A DNA stretch of 64,000 nucleotides from Actinoplanes teichomyceticus ATCC 31121 (GCF_003711105.1 NZ_CP023865.1:4551001-4615000), one strand, 5' to 3'. Positions 46,006 through 55,195 are shown, counted from the stretch's first letter. Notes: generated by a model not told the origin, from the sequence alone. Numbers and translations: made by a program.

Positions 46006-46452
46006 ATGGCAAACATGGCGACCTCGGATCGCGTACTGAACGTGCTGATCGTCGACGACGACGACGCGGACACGCTGATGATCGAGGAAGCGCTGCTGGC
46101 CGCCGCGCCGGCTCCGGCGGTGCACCGGGTGGCCGACGGCAGTGAGGCGATGGACTACCTGCGCCGCCGCGGCGACTACACCGAGGCGGGCCGGCCGGAC
46201 CTGATCCTGCTGGACCTGAACATGCCGCGGATGAGCGGGCACGAGGTACTCGCCGAGGTGAAGAGCGACGACGCGCTCAAGAGCATCCCGGTGGTGGTGC
46301 TCACCACGTCGACCGCCCTGCCGGACATCACCGCGAGCTACACCCGGCACGCCAACGCGTTCGTCACCAAGCCGATGGACCTGGACGGTTTCGAGACCGC
46401 GGTCCGGAAGATCAAGTCGTTCTACAACGACGTCGCCATCCTCCCGGACTGA
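46006..46452 (+). CDS. Rcp1-type single-domain response regulator
   Basis: A 148-aa receiver-only protein. VLIVDDDDADTLMIEEAL supplies the acidic pocket, LILLDLNMPRMSG the phosphoacceptor Asp, VVVLTTSTA the conserved Thr, and FVTKPMDLDGFE the Lys. The extended loop and TSTALPDI..YTRHANAF pattern are typical of the Rcp1/phytochrome-associated group. It has no output domain and so probably works as a phosphorelay shuttle. No kinase is adjacent; the large hybrid sensor 5 kb upstream is a candidate partner by inference only. Confidence 0.9.
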   Translation: MANMATSDRVLNVLIVDDDDADTLMIEEALLAAAPAPAVHRVADGSEAMDYLRRRGDYTEAGRPDLILLDLNMPRMSGHEVLAEVKSDDALKSIPVVVLTTSTALPDITASYTRHANAFVTKPMDLDGFETAVRKIKSFYNDVAILPD

Positions 46453-46468
46453 CCTCCGGGGCCGGAAA

Positions 46469-46486
46469 GCGTGAGACGCCTCACGC
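46469..46486 (+). terminator. Short hairpin after the response regulator
   Basis: GCGTGAG (46469-46475), loop ACGC, CTCACGC (46480-46486). A perfect 7-bp stem located 17 bp after the stop codon. Confidence 0.5.
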
Positions 46487-46494
46487 ACCGTAGC

Positions 46495-46512
46495 GGTAAG
46501 GCGAGCCTTACC
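46495..46512 (+). promoter_or_regulatory. Palindrome resembling an IdeR/DmdR iron box
   Basis: GGTAAGGC-GA-GCCTTACC is a perfect 8+2+8 palindrome. Half-sites of the type GGTAAGGC/GCCTTACC occur in actinobacterial iron boxes. It lies about 190 bp upstream of a ferredoxin-NADP reductase gene, which is a plausible iron-regulon member. Confidence 0.45.
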
Positions 46513-46701
46513 AAACCCACGACGGCCCGTCTACCAGCGCAAACATGCGCCGAAGGACTCTGGTGGGCTCGGTTGCGCCGCACCCGTCCCGCGAGACGAA
46601 ACTTGATCTGAACCTAGGTTGAAGTTTTACAGTTCGTGTTCGCCCGGAGGTCGATCTTGGCTGGGCTCAAGTTGTACGCACACGAGCGAGGGAACGCGAC
46701 C

Positions 46702-48048
46702 ATGGACCGCCCCCTGAGGGTTGCCGTCATCGGAGCCGGGCCGGCCGGCATCTACGCCGCCGACCACCTCATCAAAGCCGACCCGGACGTCACCGTCGAC
46801 ATCCTCGACAAGCTGCCCACCCCCTACGGCCTGATCCGCTACGGCGTGGCGCCCGACCACCCCCGGATCAAGGAGATCGTCACCGCGCTCTTCCGCATCC
46901 TGGACAACCCGCGGATCCGGTTCATCGGCAACGTCGCGTACGGCGTCGACGTCAAGCCGGAGGAGCTGAGCCGCTTCTACGACGCGACGATCATCGCCAC
47001 CGGCGCGGAGAAGGACCGGGCGCTCGACATCCCCGGCATCGACCTGCAGGGCAGCTTCGGCGCCGCGGACTTCGCCTCCTGGTACAACGGCCACCCGGAC
47101 GTGCCGCGCGACTGGCCGCTGGAGGCCCGCGAGGTCGCCGTCATCGGCGCCGGCAACGTGGCCATCGACGTCGCCCGGATCCTCGCCAAGACCGCCGACG
47201 AGCTGCTGGTCACCGAGATCCCGGACAACGTCTACCAGGCGCTCAAGGCCAGCCCGGTCACCGACGTGCACCTGTTCTCCCGGCGCGGCCCGGCACAGGT
47301 CAAGTTCACCCCGCAGGAGCTGCGCGAACTGGACCACTCGCCGAACGTCGAGGTGATCGTCCACCCCGAGGGCATCGAGTTCGACGAGGGCAGCCTGCAG
47401 GCCATGCGGGAGACCCGGCACGTCAAGATGTGCGTCGACATCCTGCAGAACTGGGCGGTCCGCGACCCGCGCGACCGGCCGCGCCGGCTGCACCTGTACT
47501 TCCTGCAGGCGCCGGTGGAGGTGCTCGGCGAGGACGGCCGGGTGGTGGGCCTGCGCACCGAGACGCAGGAGCTGACCGGCGACGGCTGGGTCCGCGGCAC
47601 CGGCGAGTTCACCGACTGGCCCGTGCAGGCCGTCTACCGCGCCGTCGGCTACCTCAGCACCGCGCTGCCCGACCTGCCGTTCGACACCCGCACCGGCACC
47701 ATCCCGCACGACGCCGGCCGCATCCTGGACCTCGACGGCGAGCACATCCCGGGCATGTACGTGACCGGCTGGATCAAGCGCGGCCCGGTCGGCCTGATCG
47801 GCCACACCAAGGGCGACGCCGGCGAGACGGTGGCCAGCCTGCTCGCGGACGCCGACAAGCTCCAGCAGGCCCCGGCCCACGACCCGGCCGAGGTGCTCGC
47901 CTACCTGGAGCAGCGCGGGCTGCCGTACACCACGTGGGCCGGCTGGCAGAAGCTCGACGCCCACGAGATCGCGCTGGGTGAGCCGCACGGCCGCAAGCGG
48001 GTCAAGGTCGTTCCCCGCGACGAGATGACCAGCATCTGCAACGGCTGA
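46702..48048 (+). CDS. fprA: Ferredoxin/adrenodoxin-type NADP(+) reductase
   Basis: A 448-aa FAD- and NADP-binding protein of the FprA/adrenodoxin reductase family. VAVIGAGPAGIYAADHL is the FAD site, LPTPYGLIRYGVAPDHP a family hallmark, VAVIGAGNVAIDVARILA the NADP site, RRGPAQVKFTPQELREL another hallmark, and GWIKRGPVGLIGHTKGDAGETV the C-terminal signature. It passes electrons from NADPH to ferredoxins, serving P450s and Fe-S enzymes. GAGGGAAC precedes ATG 46702. An iron-box-like palindrome lies upstream; the cytochrome P450 at 55.2 kb is a possible but unproven client. Confidence 0.95.
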   Translation: MDRPLRVAVIGAGPAGIYAADHLIKADPDVTVDILDKLPTPYGLIRYGVAPDHPRIKEIVTALFRILDNPRIRFIGNVAYGVDVKPEELSRFYDATIIATGAEKDRALDIPGIDLQGSFGAADFASWYNGHPDVPRDWPLEAREVAVIGAGNVAIDVARILAKTADELLVTEIPDNVYQALKASPVTDVHLFSRRGPAQVKFTPQELRELDHSPNVEVIVHPEGIEFDEGSLQAMRETRHVKMCVDILQNWAVRDPRDRPRRLHLYFLQAPVEVLGEDGRVVGLRTETQELTGDGWVRGTGEFTDWPVQAVYRAVGYLSTALPDLPFDTRTGTIPHDAGRILDLDGEHIPGMYVTGWIKRGPVGLIGHTKGDAGETVASLLADADKLQQAPAHDPAEVLAYLEQRGLPYTTWAGWQKLDAHEIALGEPHGRKRVKVVPRDEMTSICNG

Positions 48049-48062
48049 CCGACGCACGCGCG

Positions 48063-48092
48063 AAGGGCTCTCCGGCACGCCCGGGGGCCTTT
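48063..48092. terminator. Terminator hairpin between convergent genes
   Basis: GGCTCTCCGG pairs (with G-U wobbles and one mismatch) with CCCGGGGGCC across loop CACG. The flanking AAG and CTTT extend it. It sits between fprA and the saccharopine-dehydrogenase-like gene. Confidence 0.6.
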
Positions 48093-48096
48093 CACG

Positions 48097-49341
48097 TCAG
48101 GCGGAGGGAACCGCCTCACGCGCGGCCGACTGCTCGCGGATGCCCCACGGCGATCCGTACGCGGTGAGCAGGTCGAGGAACGGCCGCGCCGGGAACGCCT
48201 CTGGCCCGAGCACCCCGGCGCCCGTCCACGCGCCGCCGGCCAGCAGTTCGAGCGCGACGACCGGGTTGATCGCGGTCTGCCAGACCACGGCCTGGCAACC
48301 GTACTCGGCCATCGACCACTCGTTGTCGACCACGTGGTAGAGGTAGACCTCGCGTGGCGTGCCGCCCTTCGTCCCGCGGACCCAGGTGCCGGCGCACGTC
48401 CTGCCCCGCATCCGCGCCCCCAGCGAGGCCGGGTCGGGCAGGCTGGCCGCGACCACGTCGCGCGGCGAGACCGTCACCGGCCCGTTCGGCCCGGGGACGA
48501 TCACCCCGTCCGTACGATCGAGGCCGATCTGGTGCAGGGTCCGCAGCGTCCGGATGAACTCCTCGCCCAGGCCGTACTTGAAGGTGACCCGCCGCGCGTC
48601 CACCCACCTGGGGATCAGCAGGACCTCCTCGTGCTCCACGTTGACGCACTGGACCGGCCCGATCCCCTCGGGGAAGTCGAACACCTCCGGCTCGCTGAAC
48701 GGCGCCGTGGTGAACCAGCCGCGACCGGCCTCCCACACCACCGGCGGATTCAGGCACTCCTCGATGGTCGTCCAGATGTTGAACGACGGGGCGAACTCGT
48801 AGCCGTCGACGGTCAGGTTCGCGCCGTCGCGCACCCCGATCTCGTCGATCTCGTCGAACAGCTCGTCGGCGGCGTGCCGGGCGAACACATCGGACAGGCC
48901 GGGCTCGACTCCCATGCCGACCAGCGCCAGCGCCCCGGCCCGCGCCCAGGCGTCGTGCTGCTCGAACTGGGCGTCGCCGAGCTTGACGCCGGTCTTCTGG
49001 TAGGGCAGCTCGGGGTGCGGGCGCGACAGTGACATCGCCATGTCCAGATAGGTCGCGCCGGCCGTCCGCGCCGCCTCGAACAGCGGCATCACGAAACGCG
49101 GGTCGGTGGCGTTGAGCAGCACGTCGCAGCCGGTCCGGCGCAGCAGCGCGGTGACGGCGACCGGGTCGGAGGCGTCGACCCGCTCGGCCCGGAACCGGCT
49201 GTCACCGACCGTGGAGACCGCCGACCGCGCGCGAGCCGGGTCGTGGTCGGCCACCACCATCTGGTCGAAGAAGGATCGCCGGGCGGCGATCCGGGTGATC
49301 GCCGTGCCGACACCGCCTGCGCCGATCAGCAGGACACGCAT
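48097..49341 (-). CDS. Saccharopine dehydrogenase family protein
   Basis: A 414-aa protein. VLLIGAGGVGTAITRIAA is the N-terminal Rossmann site; LLNATDPRFVMPLFEAARTAGATYLDMA and VGMGVEPGLSDVFARHA are characteristic of the saccharopine reductase/carboxynorspermidine synthase group. The C-terminal TWVRGTKGGTPREVYLYHVVDNEWSM also fits. Members act in lysine or polyamine metabolism; the substrate is not resolved. ATG 49341 with AAGGAA upstream begins just before the nucleotide site. It is divergent from a TetR gene with a 113-bp gap, a typical regulator-target layout. Confidence 0.85.
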   Translation of the reverse strand: MRVLLIGAGGVGTAITRIAARRSFFDQMVVADHDPARARSAVSTVGDSRFRAERVDASDPVAVTALLRRTGCDVLLNATDPRFVMPLFEAARTAGATYLDMAMSLSRPHPELPYQKTGVKLGDAQFEQHDAWARAGALALVGMGVEPGLSDVFARHAADELFDEIDEIGVRDGANLTVDGYEFAPSFNIWTTIEECLNPPVVWEAGRGWFTTAPFSEPEVFDFPEGIGPVQCVNVEHEEVLLIPRWVDARRVTFKYGLGEEFIRTLRTLHQIGLDRTDGVIVPGPNGPVTVSPRDVVAASLPDPASLGARMRGRTCAGTWVRGTKGGTPREVYLYHVVDNEWSMAEYGCQAVVWQTAINPVVALELLAGGAWTGAGVLGPEAFPARPFLDLLTAYGSPWGIREQSAAREAVPSA

Positions 49342-49454
49342 GGGGAGAGATTCCTTTCCGTCTCGCAACAGGTCTCTTGGGGCCCCGCACTGATCAAACG
49401 TGGCGGCCTGGCGTAAGGTCAACTGTGTTGGCATAAGAGAGGCGGAGGGTCCCG

Positions 49455-50183
49455 ATGCCGAAGGCCGTGGTCAGCGAGGAGAAACGTCGCCGCCGGCGCC
49501 CCACCCGCAGCGGCACGGTGCTGTCCGAACATCTGATCATCGAGACCGCGCTACGTCTGCTCCGTGAGCACGGCAGCGCCGGGCTCAGCGCCCGCCGGCT
49601 GGGCCTCGCGCTCGACTGCGACCCCAGCGCGCTGTACCGGTACTTCCGCGGCATGGACGACCTGACCCTGGCGATCGGCGACACCCTGATCGGCCAGGCG
49701 CTGCAGGGCTGGGCGCCGACCGGGGCGTGGCGCGCCGACCTGCGCTCGCTGGGCATGCGCATCCACGGGGCGTACGTGTCGCACCCGCAAGCCGCGGTGC
49801 TGACCACCAGCCGGGTCACCGGTCGCGCCAACGAACTGGCCGCCGACGAGGCGGTGCTCGGGGTGCTGCGTACCGCCGGACTGCCGGTCGCCGAGGCGGT
49901 CCGGGCGTACCACGCCTTCATCGACCAGACGCTGGCCTTCGCGGCCCTGGACGCCGCCTCACTGGCCCTGCCGAACGCGGCCCTGCGCGCCGAGGACGAG
50001 GTGTGGCGCTCCACCTACGCCCACCTGCCCGCGGCCACCCACCCGCACCTCGCCGAAGCCGCTCCCCTGCTGGCCACCGAGATGGTCGACAGCGCCTACC
50101 CGGCCGCCCTGGACCTGCTGCTGGACGCCGTCGCCGCCCGCCTCGCCGGGGCCCGGGCGGCCGGGCCGGGCGGCGACAGGTGA
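49455..50183 (+). CDS. TetR-family transcriptional regulator
   Basis: A 242-aa protein. The basic N-terminal tail (EEKRRRRRPTRSG) precedes a TetR helix-turn-helix: IIETALRLLREHGSAGLSARRLGLAL and DPSALYRYFRGMDDL. The C-terminal part (residues 90-220) is the ligand-binding helical bundle. It may repress the divergent saccharopine-dehydrogenase-like gene; no obvious symmetrical operator was seen in the gap. GGAGGG precedes ATG 49455. Confidence 0.88.
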   Translation: MPKAVVSEEKRRRRRPTRSGTVLSEHLIIETALRLLREHGSAGLSARRLGLALDCDPSALYRYFRGMDDLTLAIGDTLIGQALQGWAPTGAWRADLRSLGMRIHGAYVSHPQAAVLTTSRVTGRANELAADEAVLGVLRTAGLPVAEAVRAYHAFIDQTLAFAALDAASLALPNAALRAEDEVWRSTYAHLPAATHPHLAEAAPLLATEMVDSAYPAALDLLLDAVAARLAGARAAGPGGDR

Positions 50184-50226
50184 CCGCCACGGCCGGGCCG
50201 GTCGCGGCCTGCAGCAGAATGGCGTC

Positions 50227-50877
50227 ATGCCGCACACCCTCCGGAGTCTTCAGCGCGTCGACCTGGGGCAGGTGGAGTACCACACGGCGATCGAGCGGAT
50301 GGCCGGCTGGGCCGCCGAGCGCGCCGCCGGCACCGCGCCGGACCGGCTCTTCCTGCTCAGCCACCCACCGGTGATCACCTACGGCCGGCGGACCCCGCCC
50401 ACGGACCTGCCCCGGGACCTGTCGGCGATCCCCACCGTCCCGGCCGACCGGGGCGGCAACGCCACCTATCACGGCCCCGGCCAGGTCGTCGGTTACCTGG
50501 TGATGGACCTGCGCCGGTGGGGGCCGGTCGACGTGGTCCGCTGGCTGGAGCGCGGCCTGGTCGACGCCCTGGACGCGCTCGGCTTCCCCGCACAGCGGCG
50601 CGACACCCCGCCCGGCTCGCCGAGTCTGGTCGGGGTGTGGACCCCGGACGGCCGCAAGATCGCCTCGATCGGGATGCGGATCCGCGGCGGCATCACCACG
50701 CACGGGTTCGCCCTCAACGTCGATCCGGATCTGGCGGTCTTCGACCGGTTCGTGGCGTGCAGCCTGGACGATGTGGCGATGACCTCGCTCGCCCGGCTGG
50801 CCGACGAGCGCGGCGTCCCCGCGCCGGCCGACGCCGAGGTCCGCGACGCGGTCGCCGCACACCTGGGCGCGCGCTGA
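50227..50877 (+). CDS. lipB: Octanoyl-[ACP]:protein N-octanoyltransferase LipB
   Basis: A 216-aa enzyme transferring octanoyl from ACP to lipoyl domains. Signature RGGNATYHGPGQVVGYLVMDL, catalytic Lys in GRKIASIGMRIRGGITTHG, and catalytic Cys in FVACSLDD are all present. lipA is not adjacent in this window. ATG 50227 lies 6 nt after CAGAAT, a weak leaderless -10; no ribosome site is visible. Confidence 0.94.
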   Translation: MPHTLRSLQRVDLGQVEYHTAIERMAGWAAERAAGTAPDRLFLLSHPPVITYGRRTPPTDLPRDLSAIPTVPADRGGNATYHGPGQVVGYLVMDLRRWGPVDVVRWLERGLVDALDALGFPAQRRDTPPGSPSLVGVWTPDGRKIASIGMRIRGGITTHGFALNVDPDLAVFDRFVACSLDDVAMTSLARLADERGVPAPADAEVRDAVAAHLGAR

Positions 50878-50986
50878 CCGGTGCGGGACGATCCATTGTT
50901 GTCGATCATTGCGGAGGGCTACCCCTGGCGTGACGGCCCGGCGTAGCGTGGCGGCGAGGCACGTCCGTCGTCAAAGGGGATGACCG

Positions 50987-52891
50987 ATGACCACGACGCA
51001 TGGCAAACCGGCAGACGTCTCGGAGAAGCAGGCCCGCCAGGTCGCCGAGGATGCCCGCGAGTCGCAGTGGCGCAAGCCCAGCTTCGGCAAGGAGCTGTTC
51101 CTCGGCAGGTTCCAGCTGGAGCTGATCGATCCCTGGCCACAGGCGCCGGAGCGCCCGGACGCCGACGAGTTCCTCGGCCGGCTGCGCGCGTACGCCCGCG
51201 ACGGTCTGGACGGCGCGCGGATCGAGCGGGAGGCCCGCATCCCCGACGAGGTCTTTCACGAGCTGACCCGGCTCGGCGCGTTCGGCATGAAGATCGACAA
51301 GGAGTACGGCGGGCTGGGCCTGTCGAACCTGCACTACTGCAAGGCGCTGACCCTGCTCGGGTCGGTCAGCGCGAGCACCGCCGCGCTGCTGTCGGCGCAC
51401 CAGTCGATCGGCGTGCCGCAGCCGCTGAAGTTGTTCGGATCCGCCGTACAGAAGCAGACCTTCCTGCCCCGGCTCGCCGCCGGCGAGGTGTCGGCCTTCC
51501 TGCTGACCGAGCCGGACGTCGGCTCGGACCCGGCCCGGCTGGGCACCACGGCCGAGCCGGTCGACGGCGGTTTCCGCCTCAACGGGGTGAAGCTGTGGGC
51601 GACCAACGGTACGGTCGCCACGCTGCTGGTGGTGATGGCGCGGGTCCCGGAGAAGGGCATCACCGCGTTCGTCGTCGAGGGCGACTCGCCGGGCATCACG
51701 ATCGAGCGCCGCAACGCGTTCCTCGGGCTGCGCGGCCTGGAGAACAGCGTGACCCGCTTCCACGACGTGTTCGTGCCCGCGGAGAACGTGATCGGCGGGC
51801 TCGGCAAGGGCCTGCGGATCGCGCTGACCACGCTGAACACCGGTCGGCTGTCGCTGCCGGCGATGTGTGTCGGCGCGGGCAAGCGGGCCCTCGCGATCGC
51901 CCGCGAGTGGTCCGCGGAGCGGGTCCAGTGGGGCCGGCCGGTCGGCACGCACGAGGCGGTGGCCAAGAAGATCGCCTTCATCGCCGCGACGACGTACGCG
52001 ATGGAGTCGATGCTCGACCTCTGCTGCCTGATCGCCGACGACGCGCGCAACGACATCCGGATCGAGGCCGCCCTGGTCAAGCTGTTCGCCAGCGAGATGG
52101 CCTGGCAGATCGCCGACGAGCTGATCCAGATCCGCGGCGGGCGCGGCTACGAGACCGCGGAGTCGCTGCGGGCGCGTGGCGAGCGCGCCACGGAGGCCGA
52201 GCAGATCCTGCGCGACCTGCGGATCAACCGGATCTTCGAGGGCTCGACCGAGATCATGCACCTGCTGATCGCCCGGGAGGCGGTCGACGCGCACCTGTCG
52301 GTGGCCGGCGACATCATCGACCCGGACGCCGATCTGGCCCGCAAGGCCCGCGCCGGGGCACGGGCCGGGAAGTTCTACGCGCGGTGGCTGCCGGCGCTCG
52401 CGGTCGGCCGCGGGCAGAACCCCACCGAGTACGGCCGGTTCGGCCCGCTGGCCGCCCATCTGCGGTACGTCGAACGTGCGTCGCGCAAACTGGCCCGCTC
52501 CACCTTCTACGCGATGTCGCGCTGGCAGGGCGGACTGGAACGCAAGCAGGGCTTCCTGGGCCGGATCGTGGACATCGGCGCGGAACTGTTCGCGATGTCG
52601 GCGACGTGCGTGCGCGCGCACGCCGAGCGGGAGCACCGGCCGGCCGGGCTGGAGCTGGCCGACCTGTTCTGCCGGCAGGCCCGGTTGCGGACCGAGGCGC
52701 TGTTCGCAACGCTGTGGGACAACACCGACGCCCTGGACGTGAAGGCGGCGCGGCGGGTGCTCGACGGGCGGTACGCGTTCCTGGAGGACGGCGTCGTGCA
52801 CCCGGACACCGACGCGGCGTGGGTGGCGCCCTGGCAGCCGGGCGCGGCGACGGTGGCGGACGTGCGCCGGCGCATCCCTGAGGTGCCATGA
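50987..52891 (+). CDS. Acyl-CoA dehydrogenase
   Basis: A 634-aa FAD-dependent beta-oxidation enzyme of the longer VLCAD-like type with an extra C-terminal helical domain. FLLTEPDVGSDPARLGT is the FAD/substrate loop, IQIRGGRGYETAESL a conserved turn, and the catalytic base is Glu418 in IFEGSTEIMH. It introduces a trans-2 double bond into acyl-CoA and passes electrons to ETF. AAAGGGGATG upstream supports ATG 50987. It begins 109 bp after lipB. Confidence 0.92.
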   Translation: MTTTHGKPADVSEKQARQVAEDARESQWRKPSFGKELFLGRFQLELIDPWPQAPERPDADEFLGRLRAYARDGLDGARIEREARIPDEVFHELTRLGAFGMKIDKEYGGLGLSNLHYCKALTLLGSVSASTAALLSAHQSIGVPQPLKLFGSAVQKQTFLPRLAAGEVSAFLLTEPDVGSDPARLGTTAEPVDGGFRLNGVKLWATNGTVATLLVVMARVPEKGITAFVVEGDSPGITIERRNAFLGLRGLENSVTRFHDVFVPAENVIGGLGKGLRIALTTLNTGRLSLPAMCVGAGKRALAIAREWSAERVQWGRPVGTHEAVAKKIAFIAATTYAMESMLDLCCLIADDARNDIRIEAALVKLFASEMAWQIADELIQIRGGRGYETAESLRARGERATEAEQILRDLRINRIFEGSTEIMHLLIAREAVDAHLSVAGDIIDPDADLARKARAGARAGKFYARWLPALAVGRGQNPTEYGRFGPLAAHLRYVERASRKLARSTFYAMSRWQGGLERKQGFLGRIVDIGAELFAMSATCVRAHAEREHRPAGLELADLFCRQARLRTEALFATLWDNTDALDVKAARRVLDGRYAFLEDGVVHPDTDAAWVAPWQPGAATVADVRRRIPEVP

Positions 52892-52952
52892 CGCACCGGG
52901 GCACGTCGCCGTCCCCGTCCGGGCCGCCCAGGTCGGGTACGGTTTCGCAAGC

Positions 52953-53882
52953 ATGTTCGAGATTGCGGCGGGTGAAACGGGGGATCCGGCGGGGGTGGGC
53001 AAGACGGATCAGGTGGCAGCGGAAGAAGTCTCGTGGCAGGCGGTGTCGCGCAGCCGGCGCCATCGCCGCACCCCCGACGGGGAGCACGACCTGCTGCGCC
53101 CGCCCGGCCGGCAGCGTGTCCGCACCACCACGAAGTGGGGGTTCTGGTCCCCGCCGGTGGATCACTCCGGTCGTACCCTGAAGATCACCGAGGAGGCGGA
53201 CCGGGTCGAGCTGAAGGTCGTCTCGTCCGAGCGGCAGTGCCGCTCGCTGGGCATCGAGTACGACGCGGCCCGCATCCGCCGGGTGTACTTCCTCGACACA
53301 CCGGACCGGGCGCTGGCCCGGCACGGCCTGATCGTGCGCATCCGGGACATGGACGGCCGCCCCGACGACGCCGTGGTGAAGCTGCGCCCGATGGCGTCGC
53401 ACCGGGTGCCGAAATGGCTGCGCCGCAAGAACCGGCTGGAGGTGGAGATCGACGCGATGCCCGGGCATCGGGTCTGTTCCGGCTCGTTGAAGGTGCGGCT
53501 GGGGCGCGGCACGGTCGCCCGCACGCTCCGCAAGGGTCGCGCACCGGCCAAGCTGCTCGTGCCGGCGCAGCGCCGGCTGCTGGCCGCGTGCGGGCCGGAC
53601 GGCGTGTCCCTGGACGACCTGATCGTTTTCGGCCCGGTCGAGGTGCGCAAGTACAAGTTCCAGCCGGCCGGGTTCGACCGGCAGCTGTGCGCGGAGCGGT
53701 GGGCGTACCCGGACGGCTCGACGATCCTGGAGCTGTCCACCCGCTGCCCGGTCGGCAAGGCGCCGGAGGTGGCCGCCCGCCTGACCGAGGTGCTCGCCGC
53801 ACACGGCGTCGAACCGGTCGAGCCGCAGCGGACCAAGACCGACATGACGCTGCGCTTCTTCGCCTCCGGGGAGCCGGCCTGA
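52953..53882 (+). CDS. CYTH/triphosphate-tunnel-like protein
   Basis: A 309-aa protein. After about 65 divergent residues the sequence follows the CYTH/triphosphate-tunnel fold: DRVELKVVSSERQ (acid-x-acid-Lys strand, reduced), VYFLDTPDRALARHGLIVRIR and DDAVVKLRP, with alternating basic strands, then ELSTRCPV and a terminal KTDMTLRFF. Family members hydrolyse or use triphosphates. The ExExK motif is only partly present, so activity is uncertain. There is no ribosome site; TACGGT lies 9 nt upstream of ATG 52953. The stop is followed by 109 bp with no gene. Confidence 0.65.
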   Translation: MFEIAAGETGDPAGVGKTDQVAAEEVSWQAVSRSRRHRRTPDGEHDLLRPPGRQRVRTTTKWGFWSPPVDHSGRTLKITEEADRVELKVVSSERQCRSLGIEYDAARIRRVYFLDTPDRALARHGLIVRIRDMDGRPDDAVVKLRPMASHRVPKWLRRKNRLEVEIDAMPGHRVCSGSLKVRLGRGTVARTLRKGRAPAKLLVPAQRRLLAACGPDGVSLDDLIVFGPVEVRKYKFQPAGFDRQLCAERWAYPDGSTILELSTRCPVGKAPEVAARLTEVLAAHGVEPVEPQRTKTDMTLRFFASGEPA

Positions 53883-53991
53883 CCGCCGGTCGGGCGAGTT
53901 CACCCACGCTCAGGACGCGCGGCCCGTTCGCCGCACGCCCTTGACAAGGCCGGGCCGTGCCGCCGCACTGGCGATGGCGGGACATCGGGCG

Positions 53992-54372
53992 TCAGGTTCG
54001 CACCCTCCGCATGCGCTCCTGTGTTTCGACAAGCTCGTCGCCGAATCGGGTCACCCATGCAGCGAGTGCTCGCATCGGGCCGTCGACGAAGGCCCGGCCC
54101 AAGGGGGTCAGCGCGTAGTCGACTCGTGGCGGCGCCTCAGCGAACGGCCTTCGCGCGATCAGCCCGTTGGCGATCAACCGGTGGAGGGCCTCGGTGAGGG
54201 CCTTGTCGCTGATGCCGCCGATACTCGTCCGCAGCGATCGGCGGCGTCGCGGACCGGAAACGAGAGCACTCAGCACCACCGGATCCCACACGTGCGAGAA
54301 CAGGTCGGTCGCCATTCGTACTCGGCAGTCCGCCACAAAACCCACGCAGTCATCGACGCTCTCACGAGACAT
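53992..54372 (-). CDS. HxlR-family winged-helix regulator
   Basis: A 126-aa protein. The Cys of DDCVGF, WDPVVLSALVSGPRRRRSLRTSIGGISDKALTEALHRLIANGLIARR and VDYALTPLGRAFVDGPM match HxlR/MarR-like regulators, often responsive to thiol or electrophile stress. ATG 54372 is chosen because upstream sequence lacks family features; there is no strong ribosome site. It is divergent from an NADP-binding oxidoreductase gene, with an inverted repeat between the two. Confidence 0.88.
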   Translation of the reverse strand: MSRESVDDCVGFVADCRVRMATDLFSHVWDPVVLSALVSGPRRRRSLRTSIGGISDKALTEALHRLIANGLIARRPFAEAPPRVDYALTPLGRAFVDGPMRALAAWVTRFGDELVETQERMRRVRT

Positions 54373-54416
54373 CCAGCCATCGTGACAGGCCCGACGCGTA
54401 CCGCGTGGTGCGTAAC

Positions 54417-54449
54417 AGCCCGATCGGTTCGTATCGGGCTTCCTAGGGT
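54417..54449 (+). promoter_or_regulatory. HxlR operator candidate and -10 box
   Basis: Perfect inverted repeat AGCCCGAT (54417-54424) and ATCGGGCT (54433-54440) with an 8-bp spacer, directly followed by TAGGGT (54444-54449) and 7 nt to ATG 54457. The repeat would block RNA polymerase at the oxidoreductase promoter. Confidence 0.6.
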
Positions 54450-54456
54450 CTTGGTC

Positions 54457-55110
54457 ATGCGTATCGGAATTCTCGGCACCGGGACCCTCGCCGTCGCTCT
54501 CGCCACCGGCTGGGCCCGGACCGGACATGACATCGTCATCGGCGGCCGCTCATTCGAACGGGCGGAGGCGGCGGCGAAAGCATCCGGGGTGCGGGCCCGG
54601 CCGCTGTGCGAGGTCGCCGAACACGCCGCCGCCGTGTTGCTGAGCGTGCGATGGGAGGGCGTCGCCGACATCCTCCAGGCGGTCGGCGCACCCGCCGGAG
54701 CGCTTGCCGGCAAACCCCTCATCGATCCCACCAACGCGGTCGACCACGGCATCGGCGTGCTGCGGACCGAATCCGGACGCGCGGCCGCACATCGGGTTGC
54801 CGAACTCGCACCGGGGGCTCATGTGGTCAAGGCATTCCATCTGTTCCCGTCGACGCATTGGAGCAGCCTGTCGTCTCCAGCGGCGGTGGTGGCGATGTGT
54901 GGGGACGACCGGCGGGCGCTCGAGGTCGTCGGCGCTCTGGTCCGCGACATCGGCGGTGTCCCGGCCGTGATCGGTGGGTTGGACCGGGCACGCCAGTTGG
55001 AAGAGGTCGCCGGGTTCGTCATCGCGCTCGCATTCGCCGGCATCGACCCCCGGTCGGCCGTTCCTGCGGTGCCTTCTCCGGAGTCGAACGGCGGTGCTCC
55101 GCAGTCCTGA
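54457..55110 (+). CDS. NADPH-dependent F420 reductase-like oxidoreductase
   Basis: A 217-aa protein. MRIGILGTGTLAVALATGWARTGHDIVIGGRS is the Rossmann site of the F420:NADP oxidoreductase/ProC-like group; LIDPTNAVDHGIGV and VVKAFHLFPSTHWSSL are family segments, and GGLDRARQLEEVAGF lies near the end. It may reduce a cofactor or small substrate. It is the likely target of the divergent HxlR regulator. The start is supported by a leaderless-type box. Confidence 0.82.
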   Translation: MRIGILGTGTLAVALATGWARTGHDIVIGGRSFERAEAAAKASGVRARPLCEVAEHAAAVLLSVRWEGVADILQAVGAPAGALAGKPLIDPTNAVDHGIGVLRTESGRAAAHRVAELAPGAHVVKAFHLFPSTHWSSLSSPAAVVAMCGDDRRALEVVGALVRDIGGVPAVIGGLDRARQLEEVAGFVIALAFAGIDPRSAVPAVPSPESNGGAPQS

Positions 55111-55195
55111 ACATTCCGGTCCCGCCTCCAGGATGGATTTCCGGCTCCGGTACGGTCCTCGCCCGTCGGAGCTTGGCTGACTACGGTTGCGGGTC

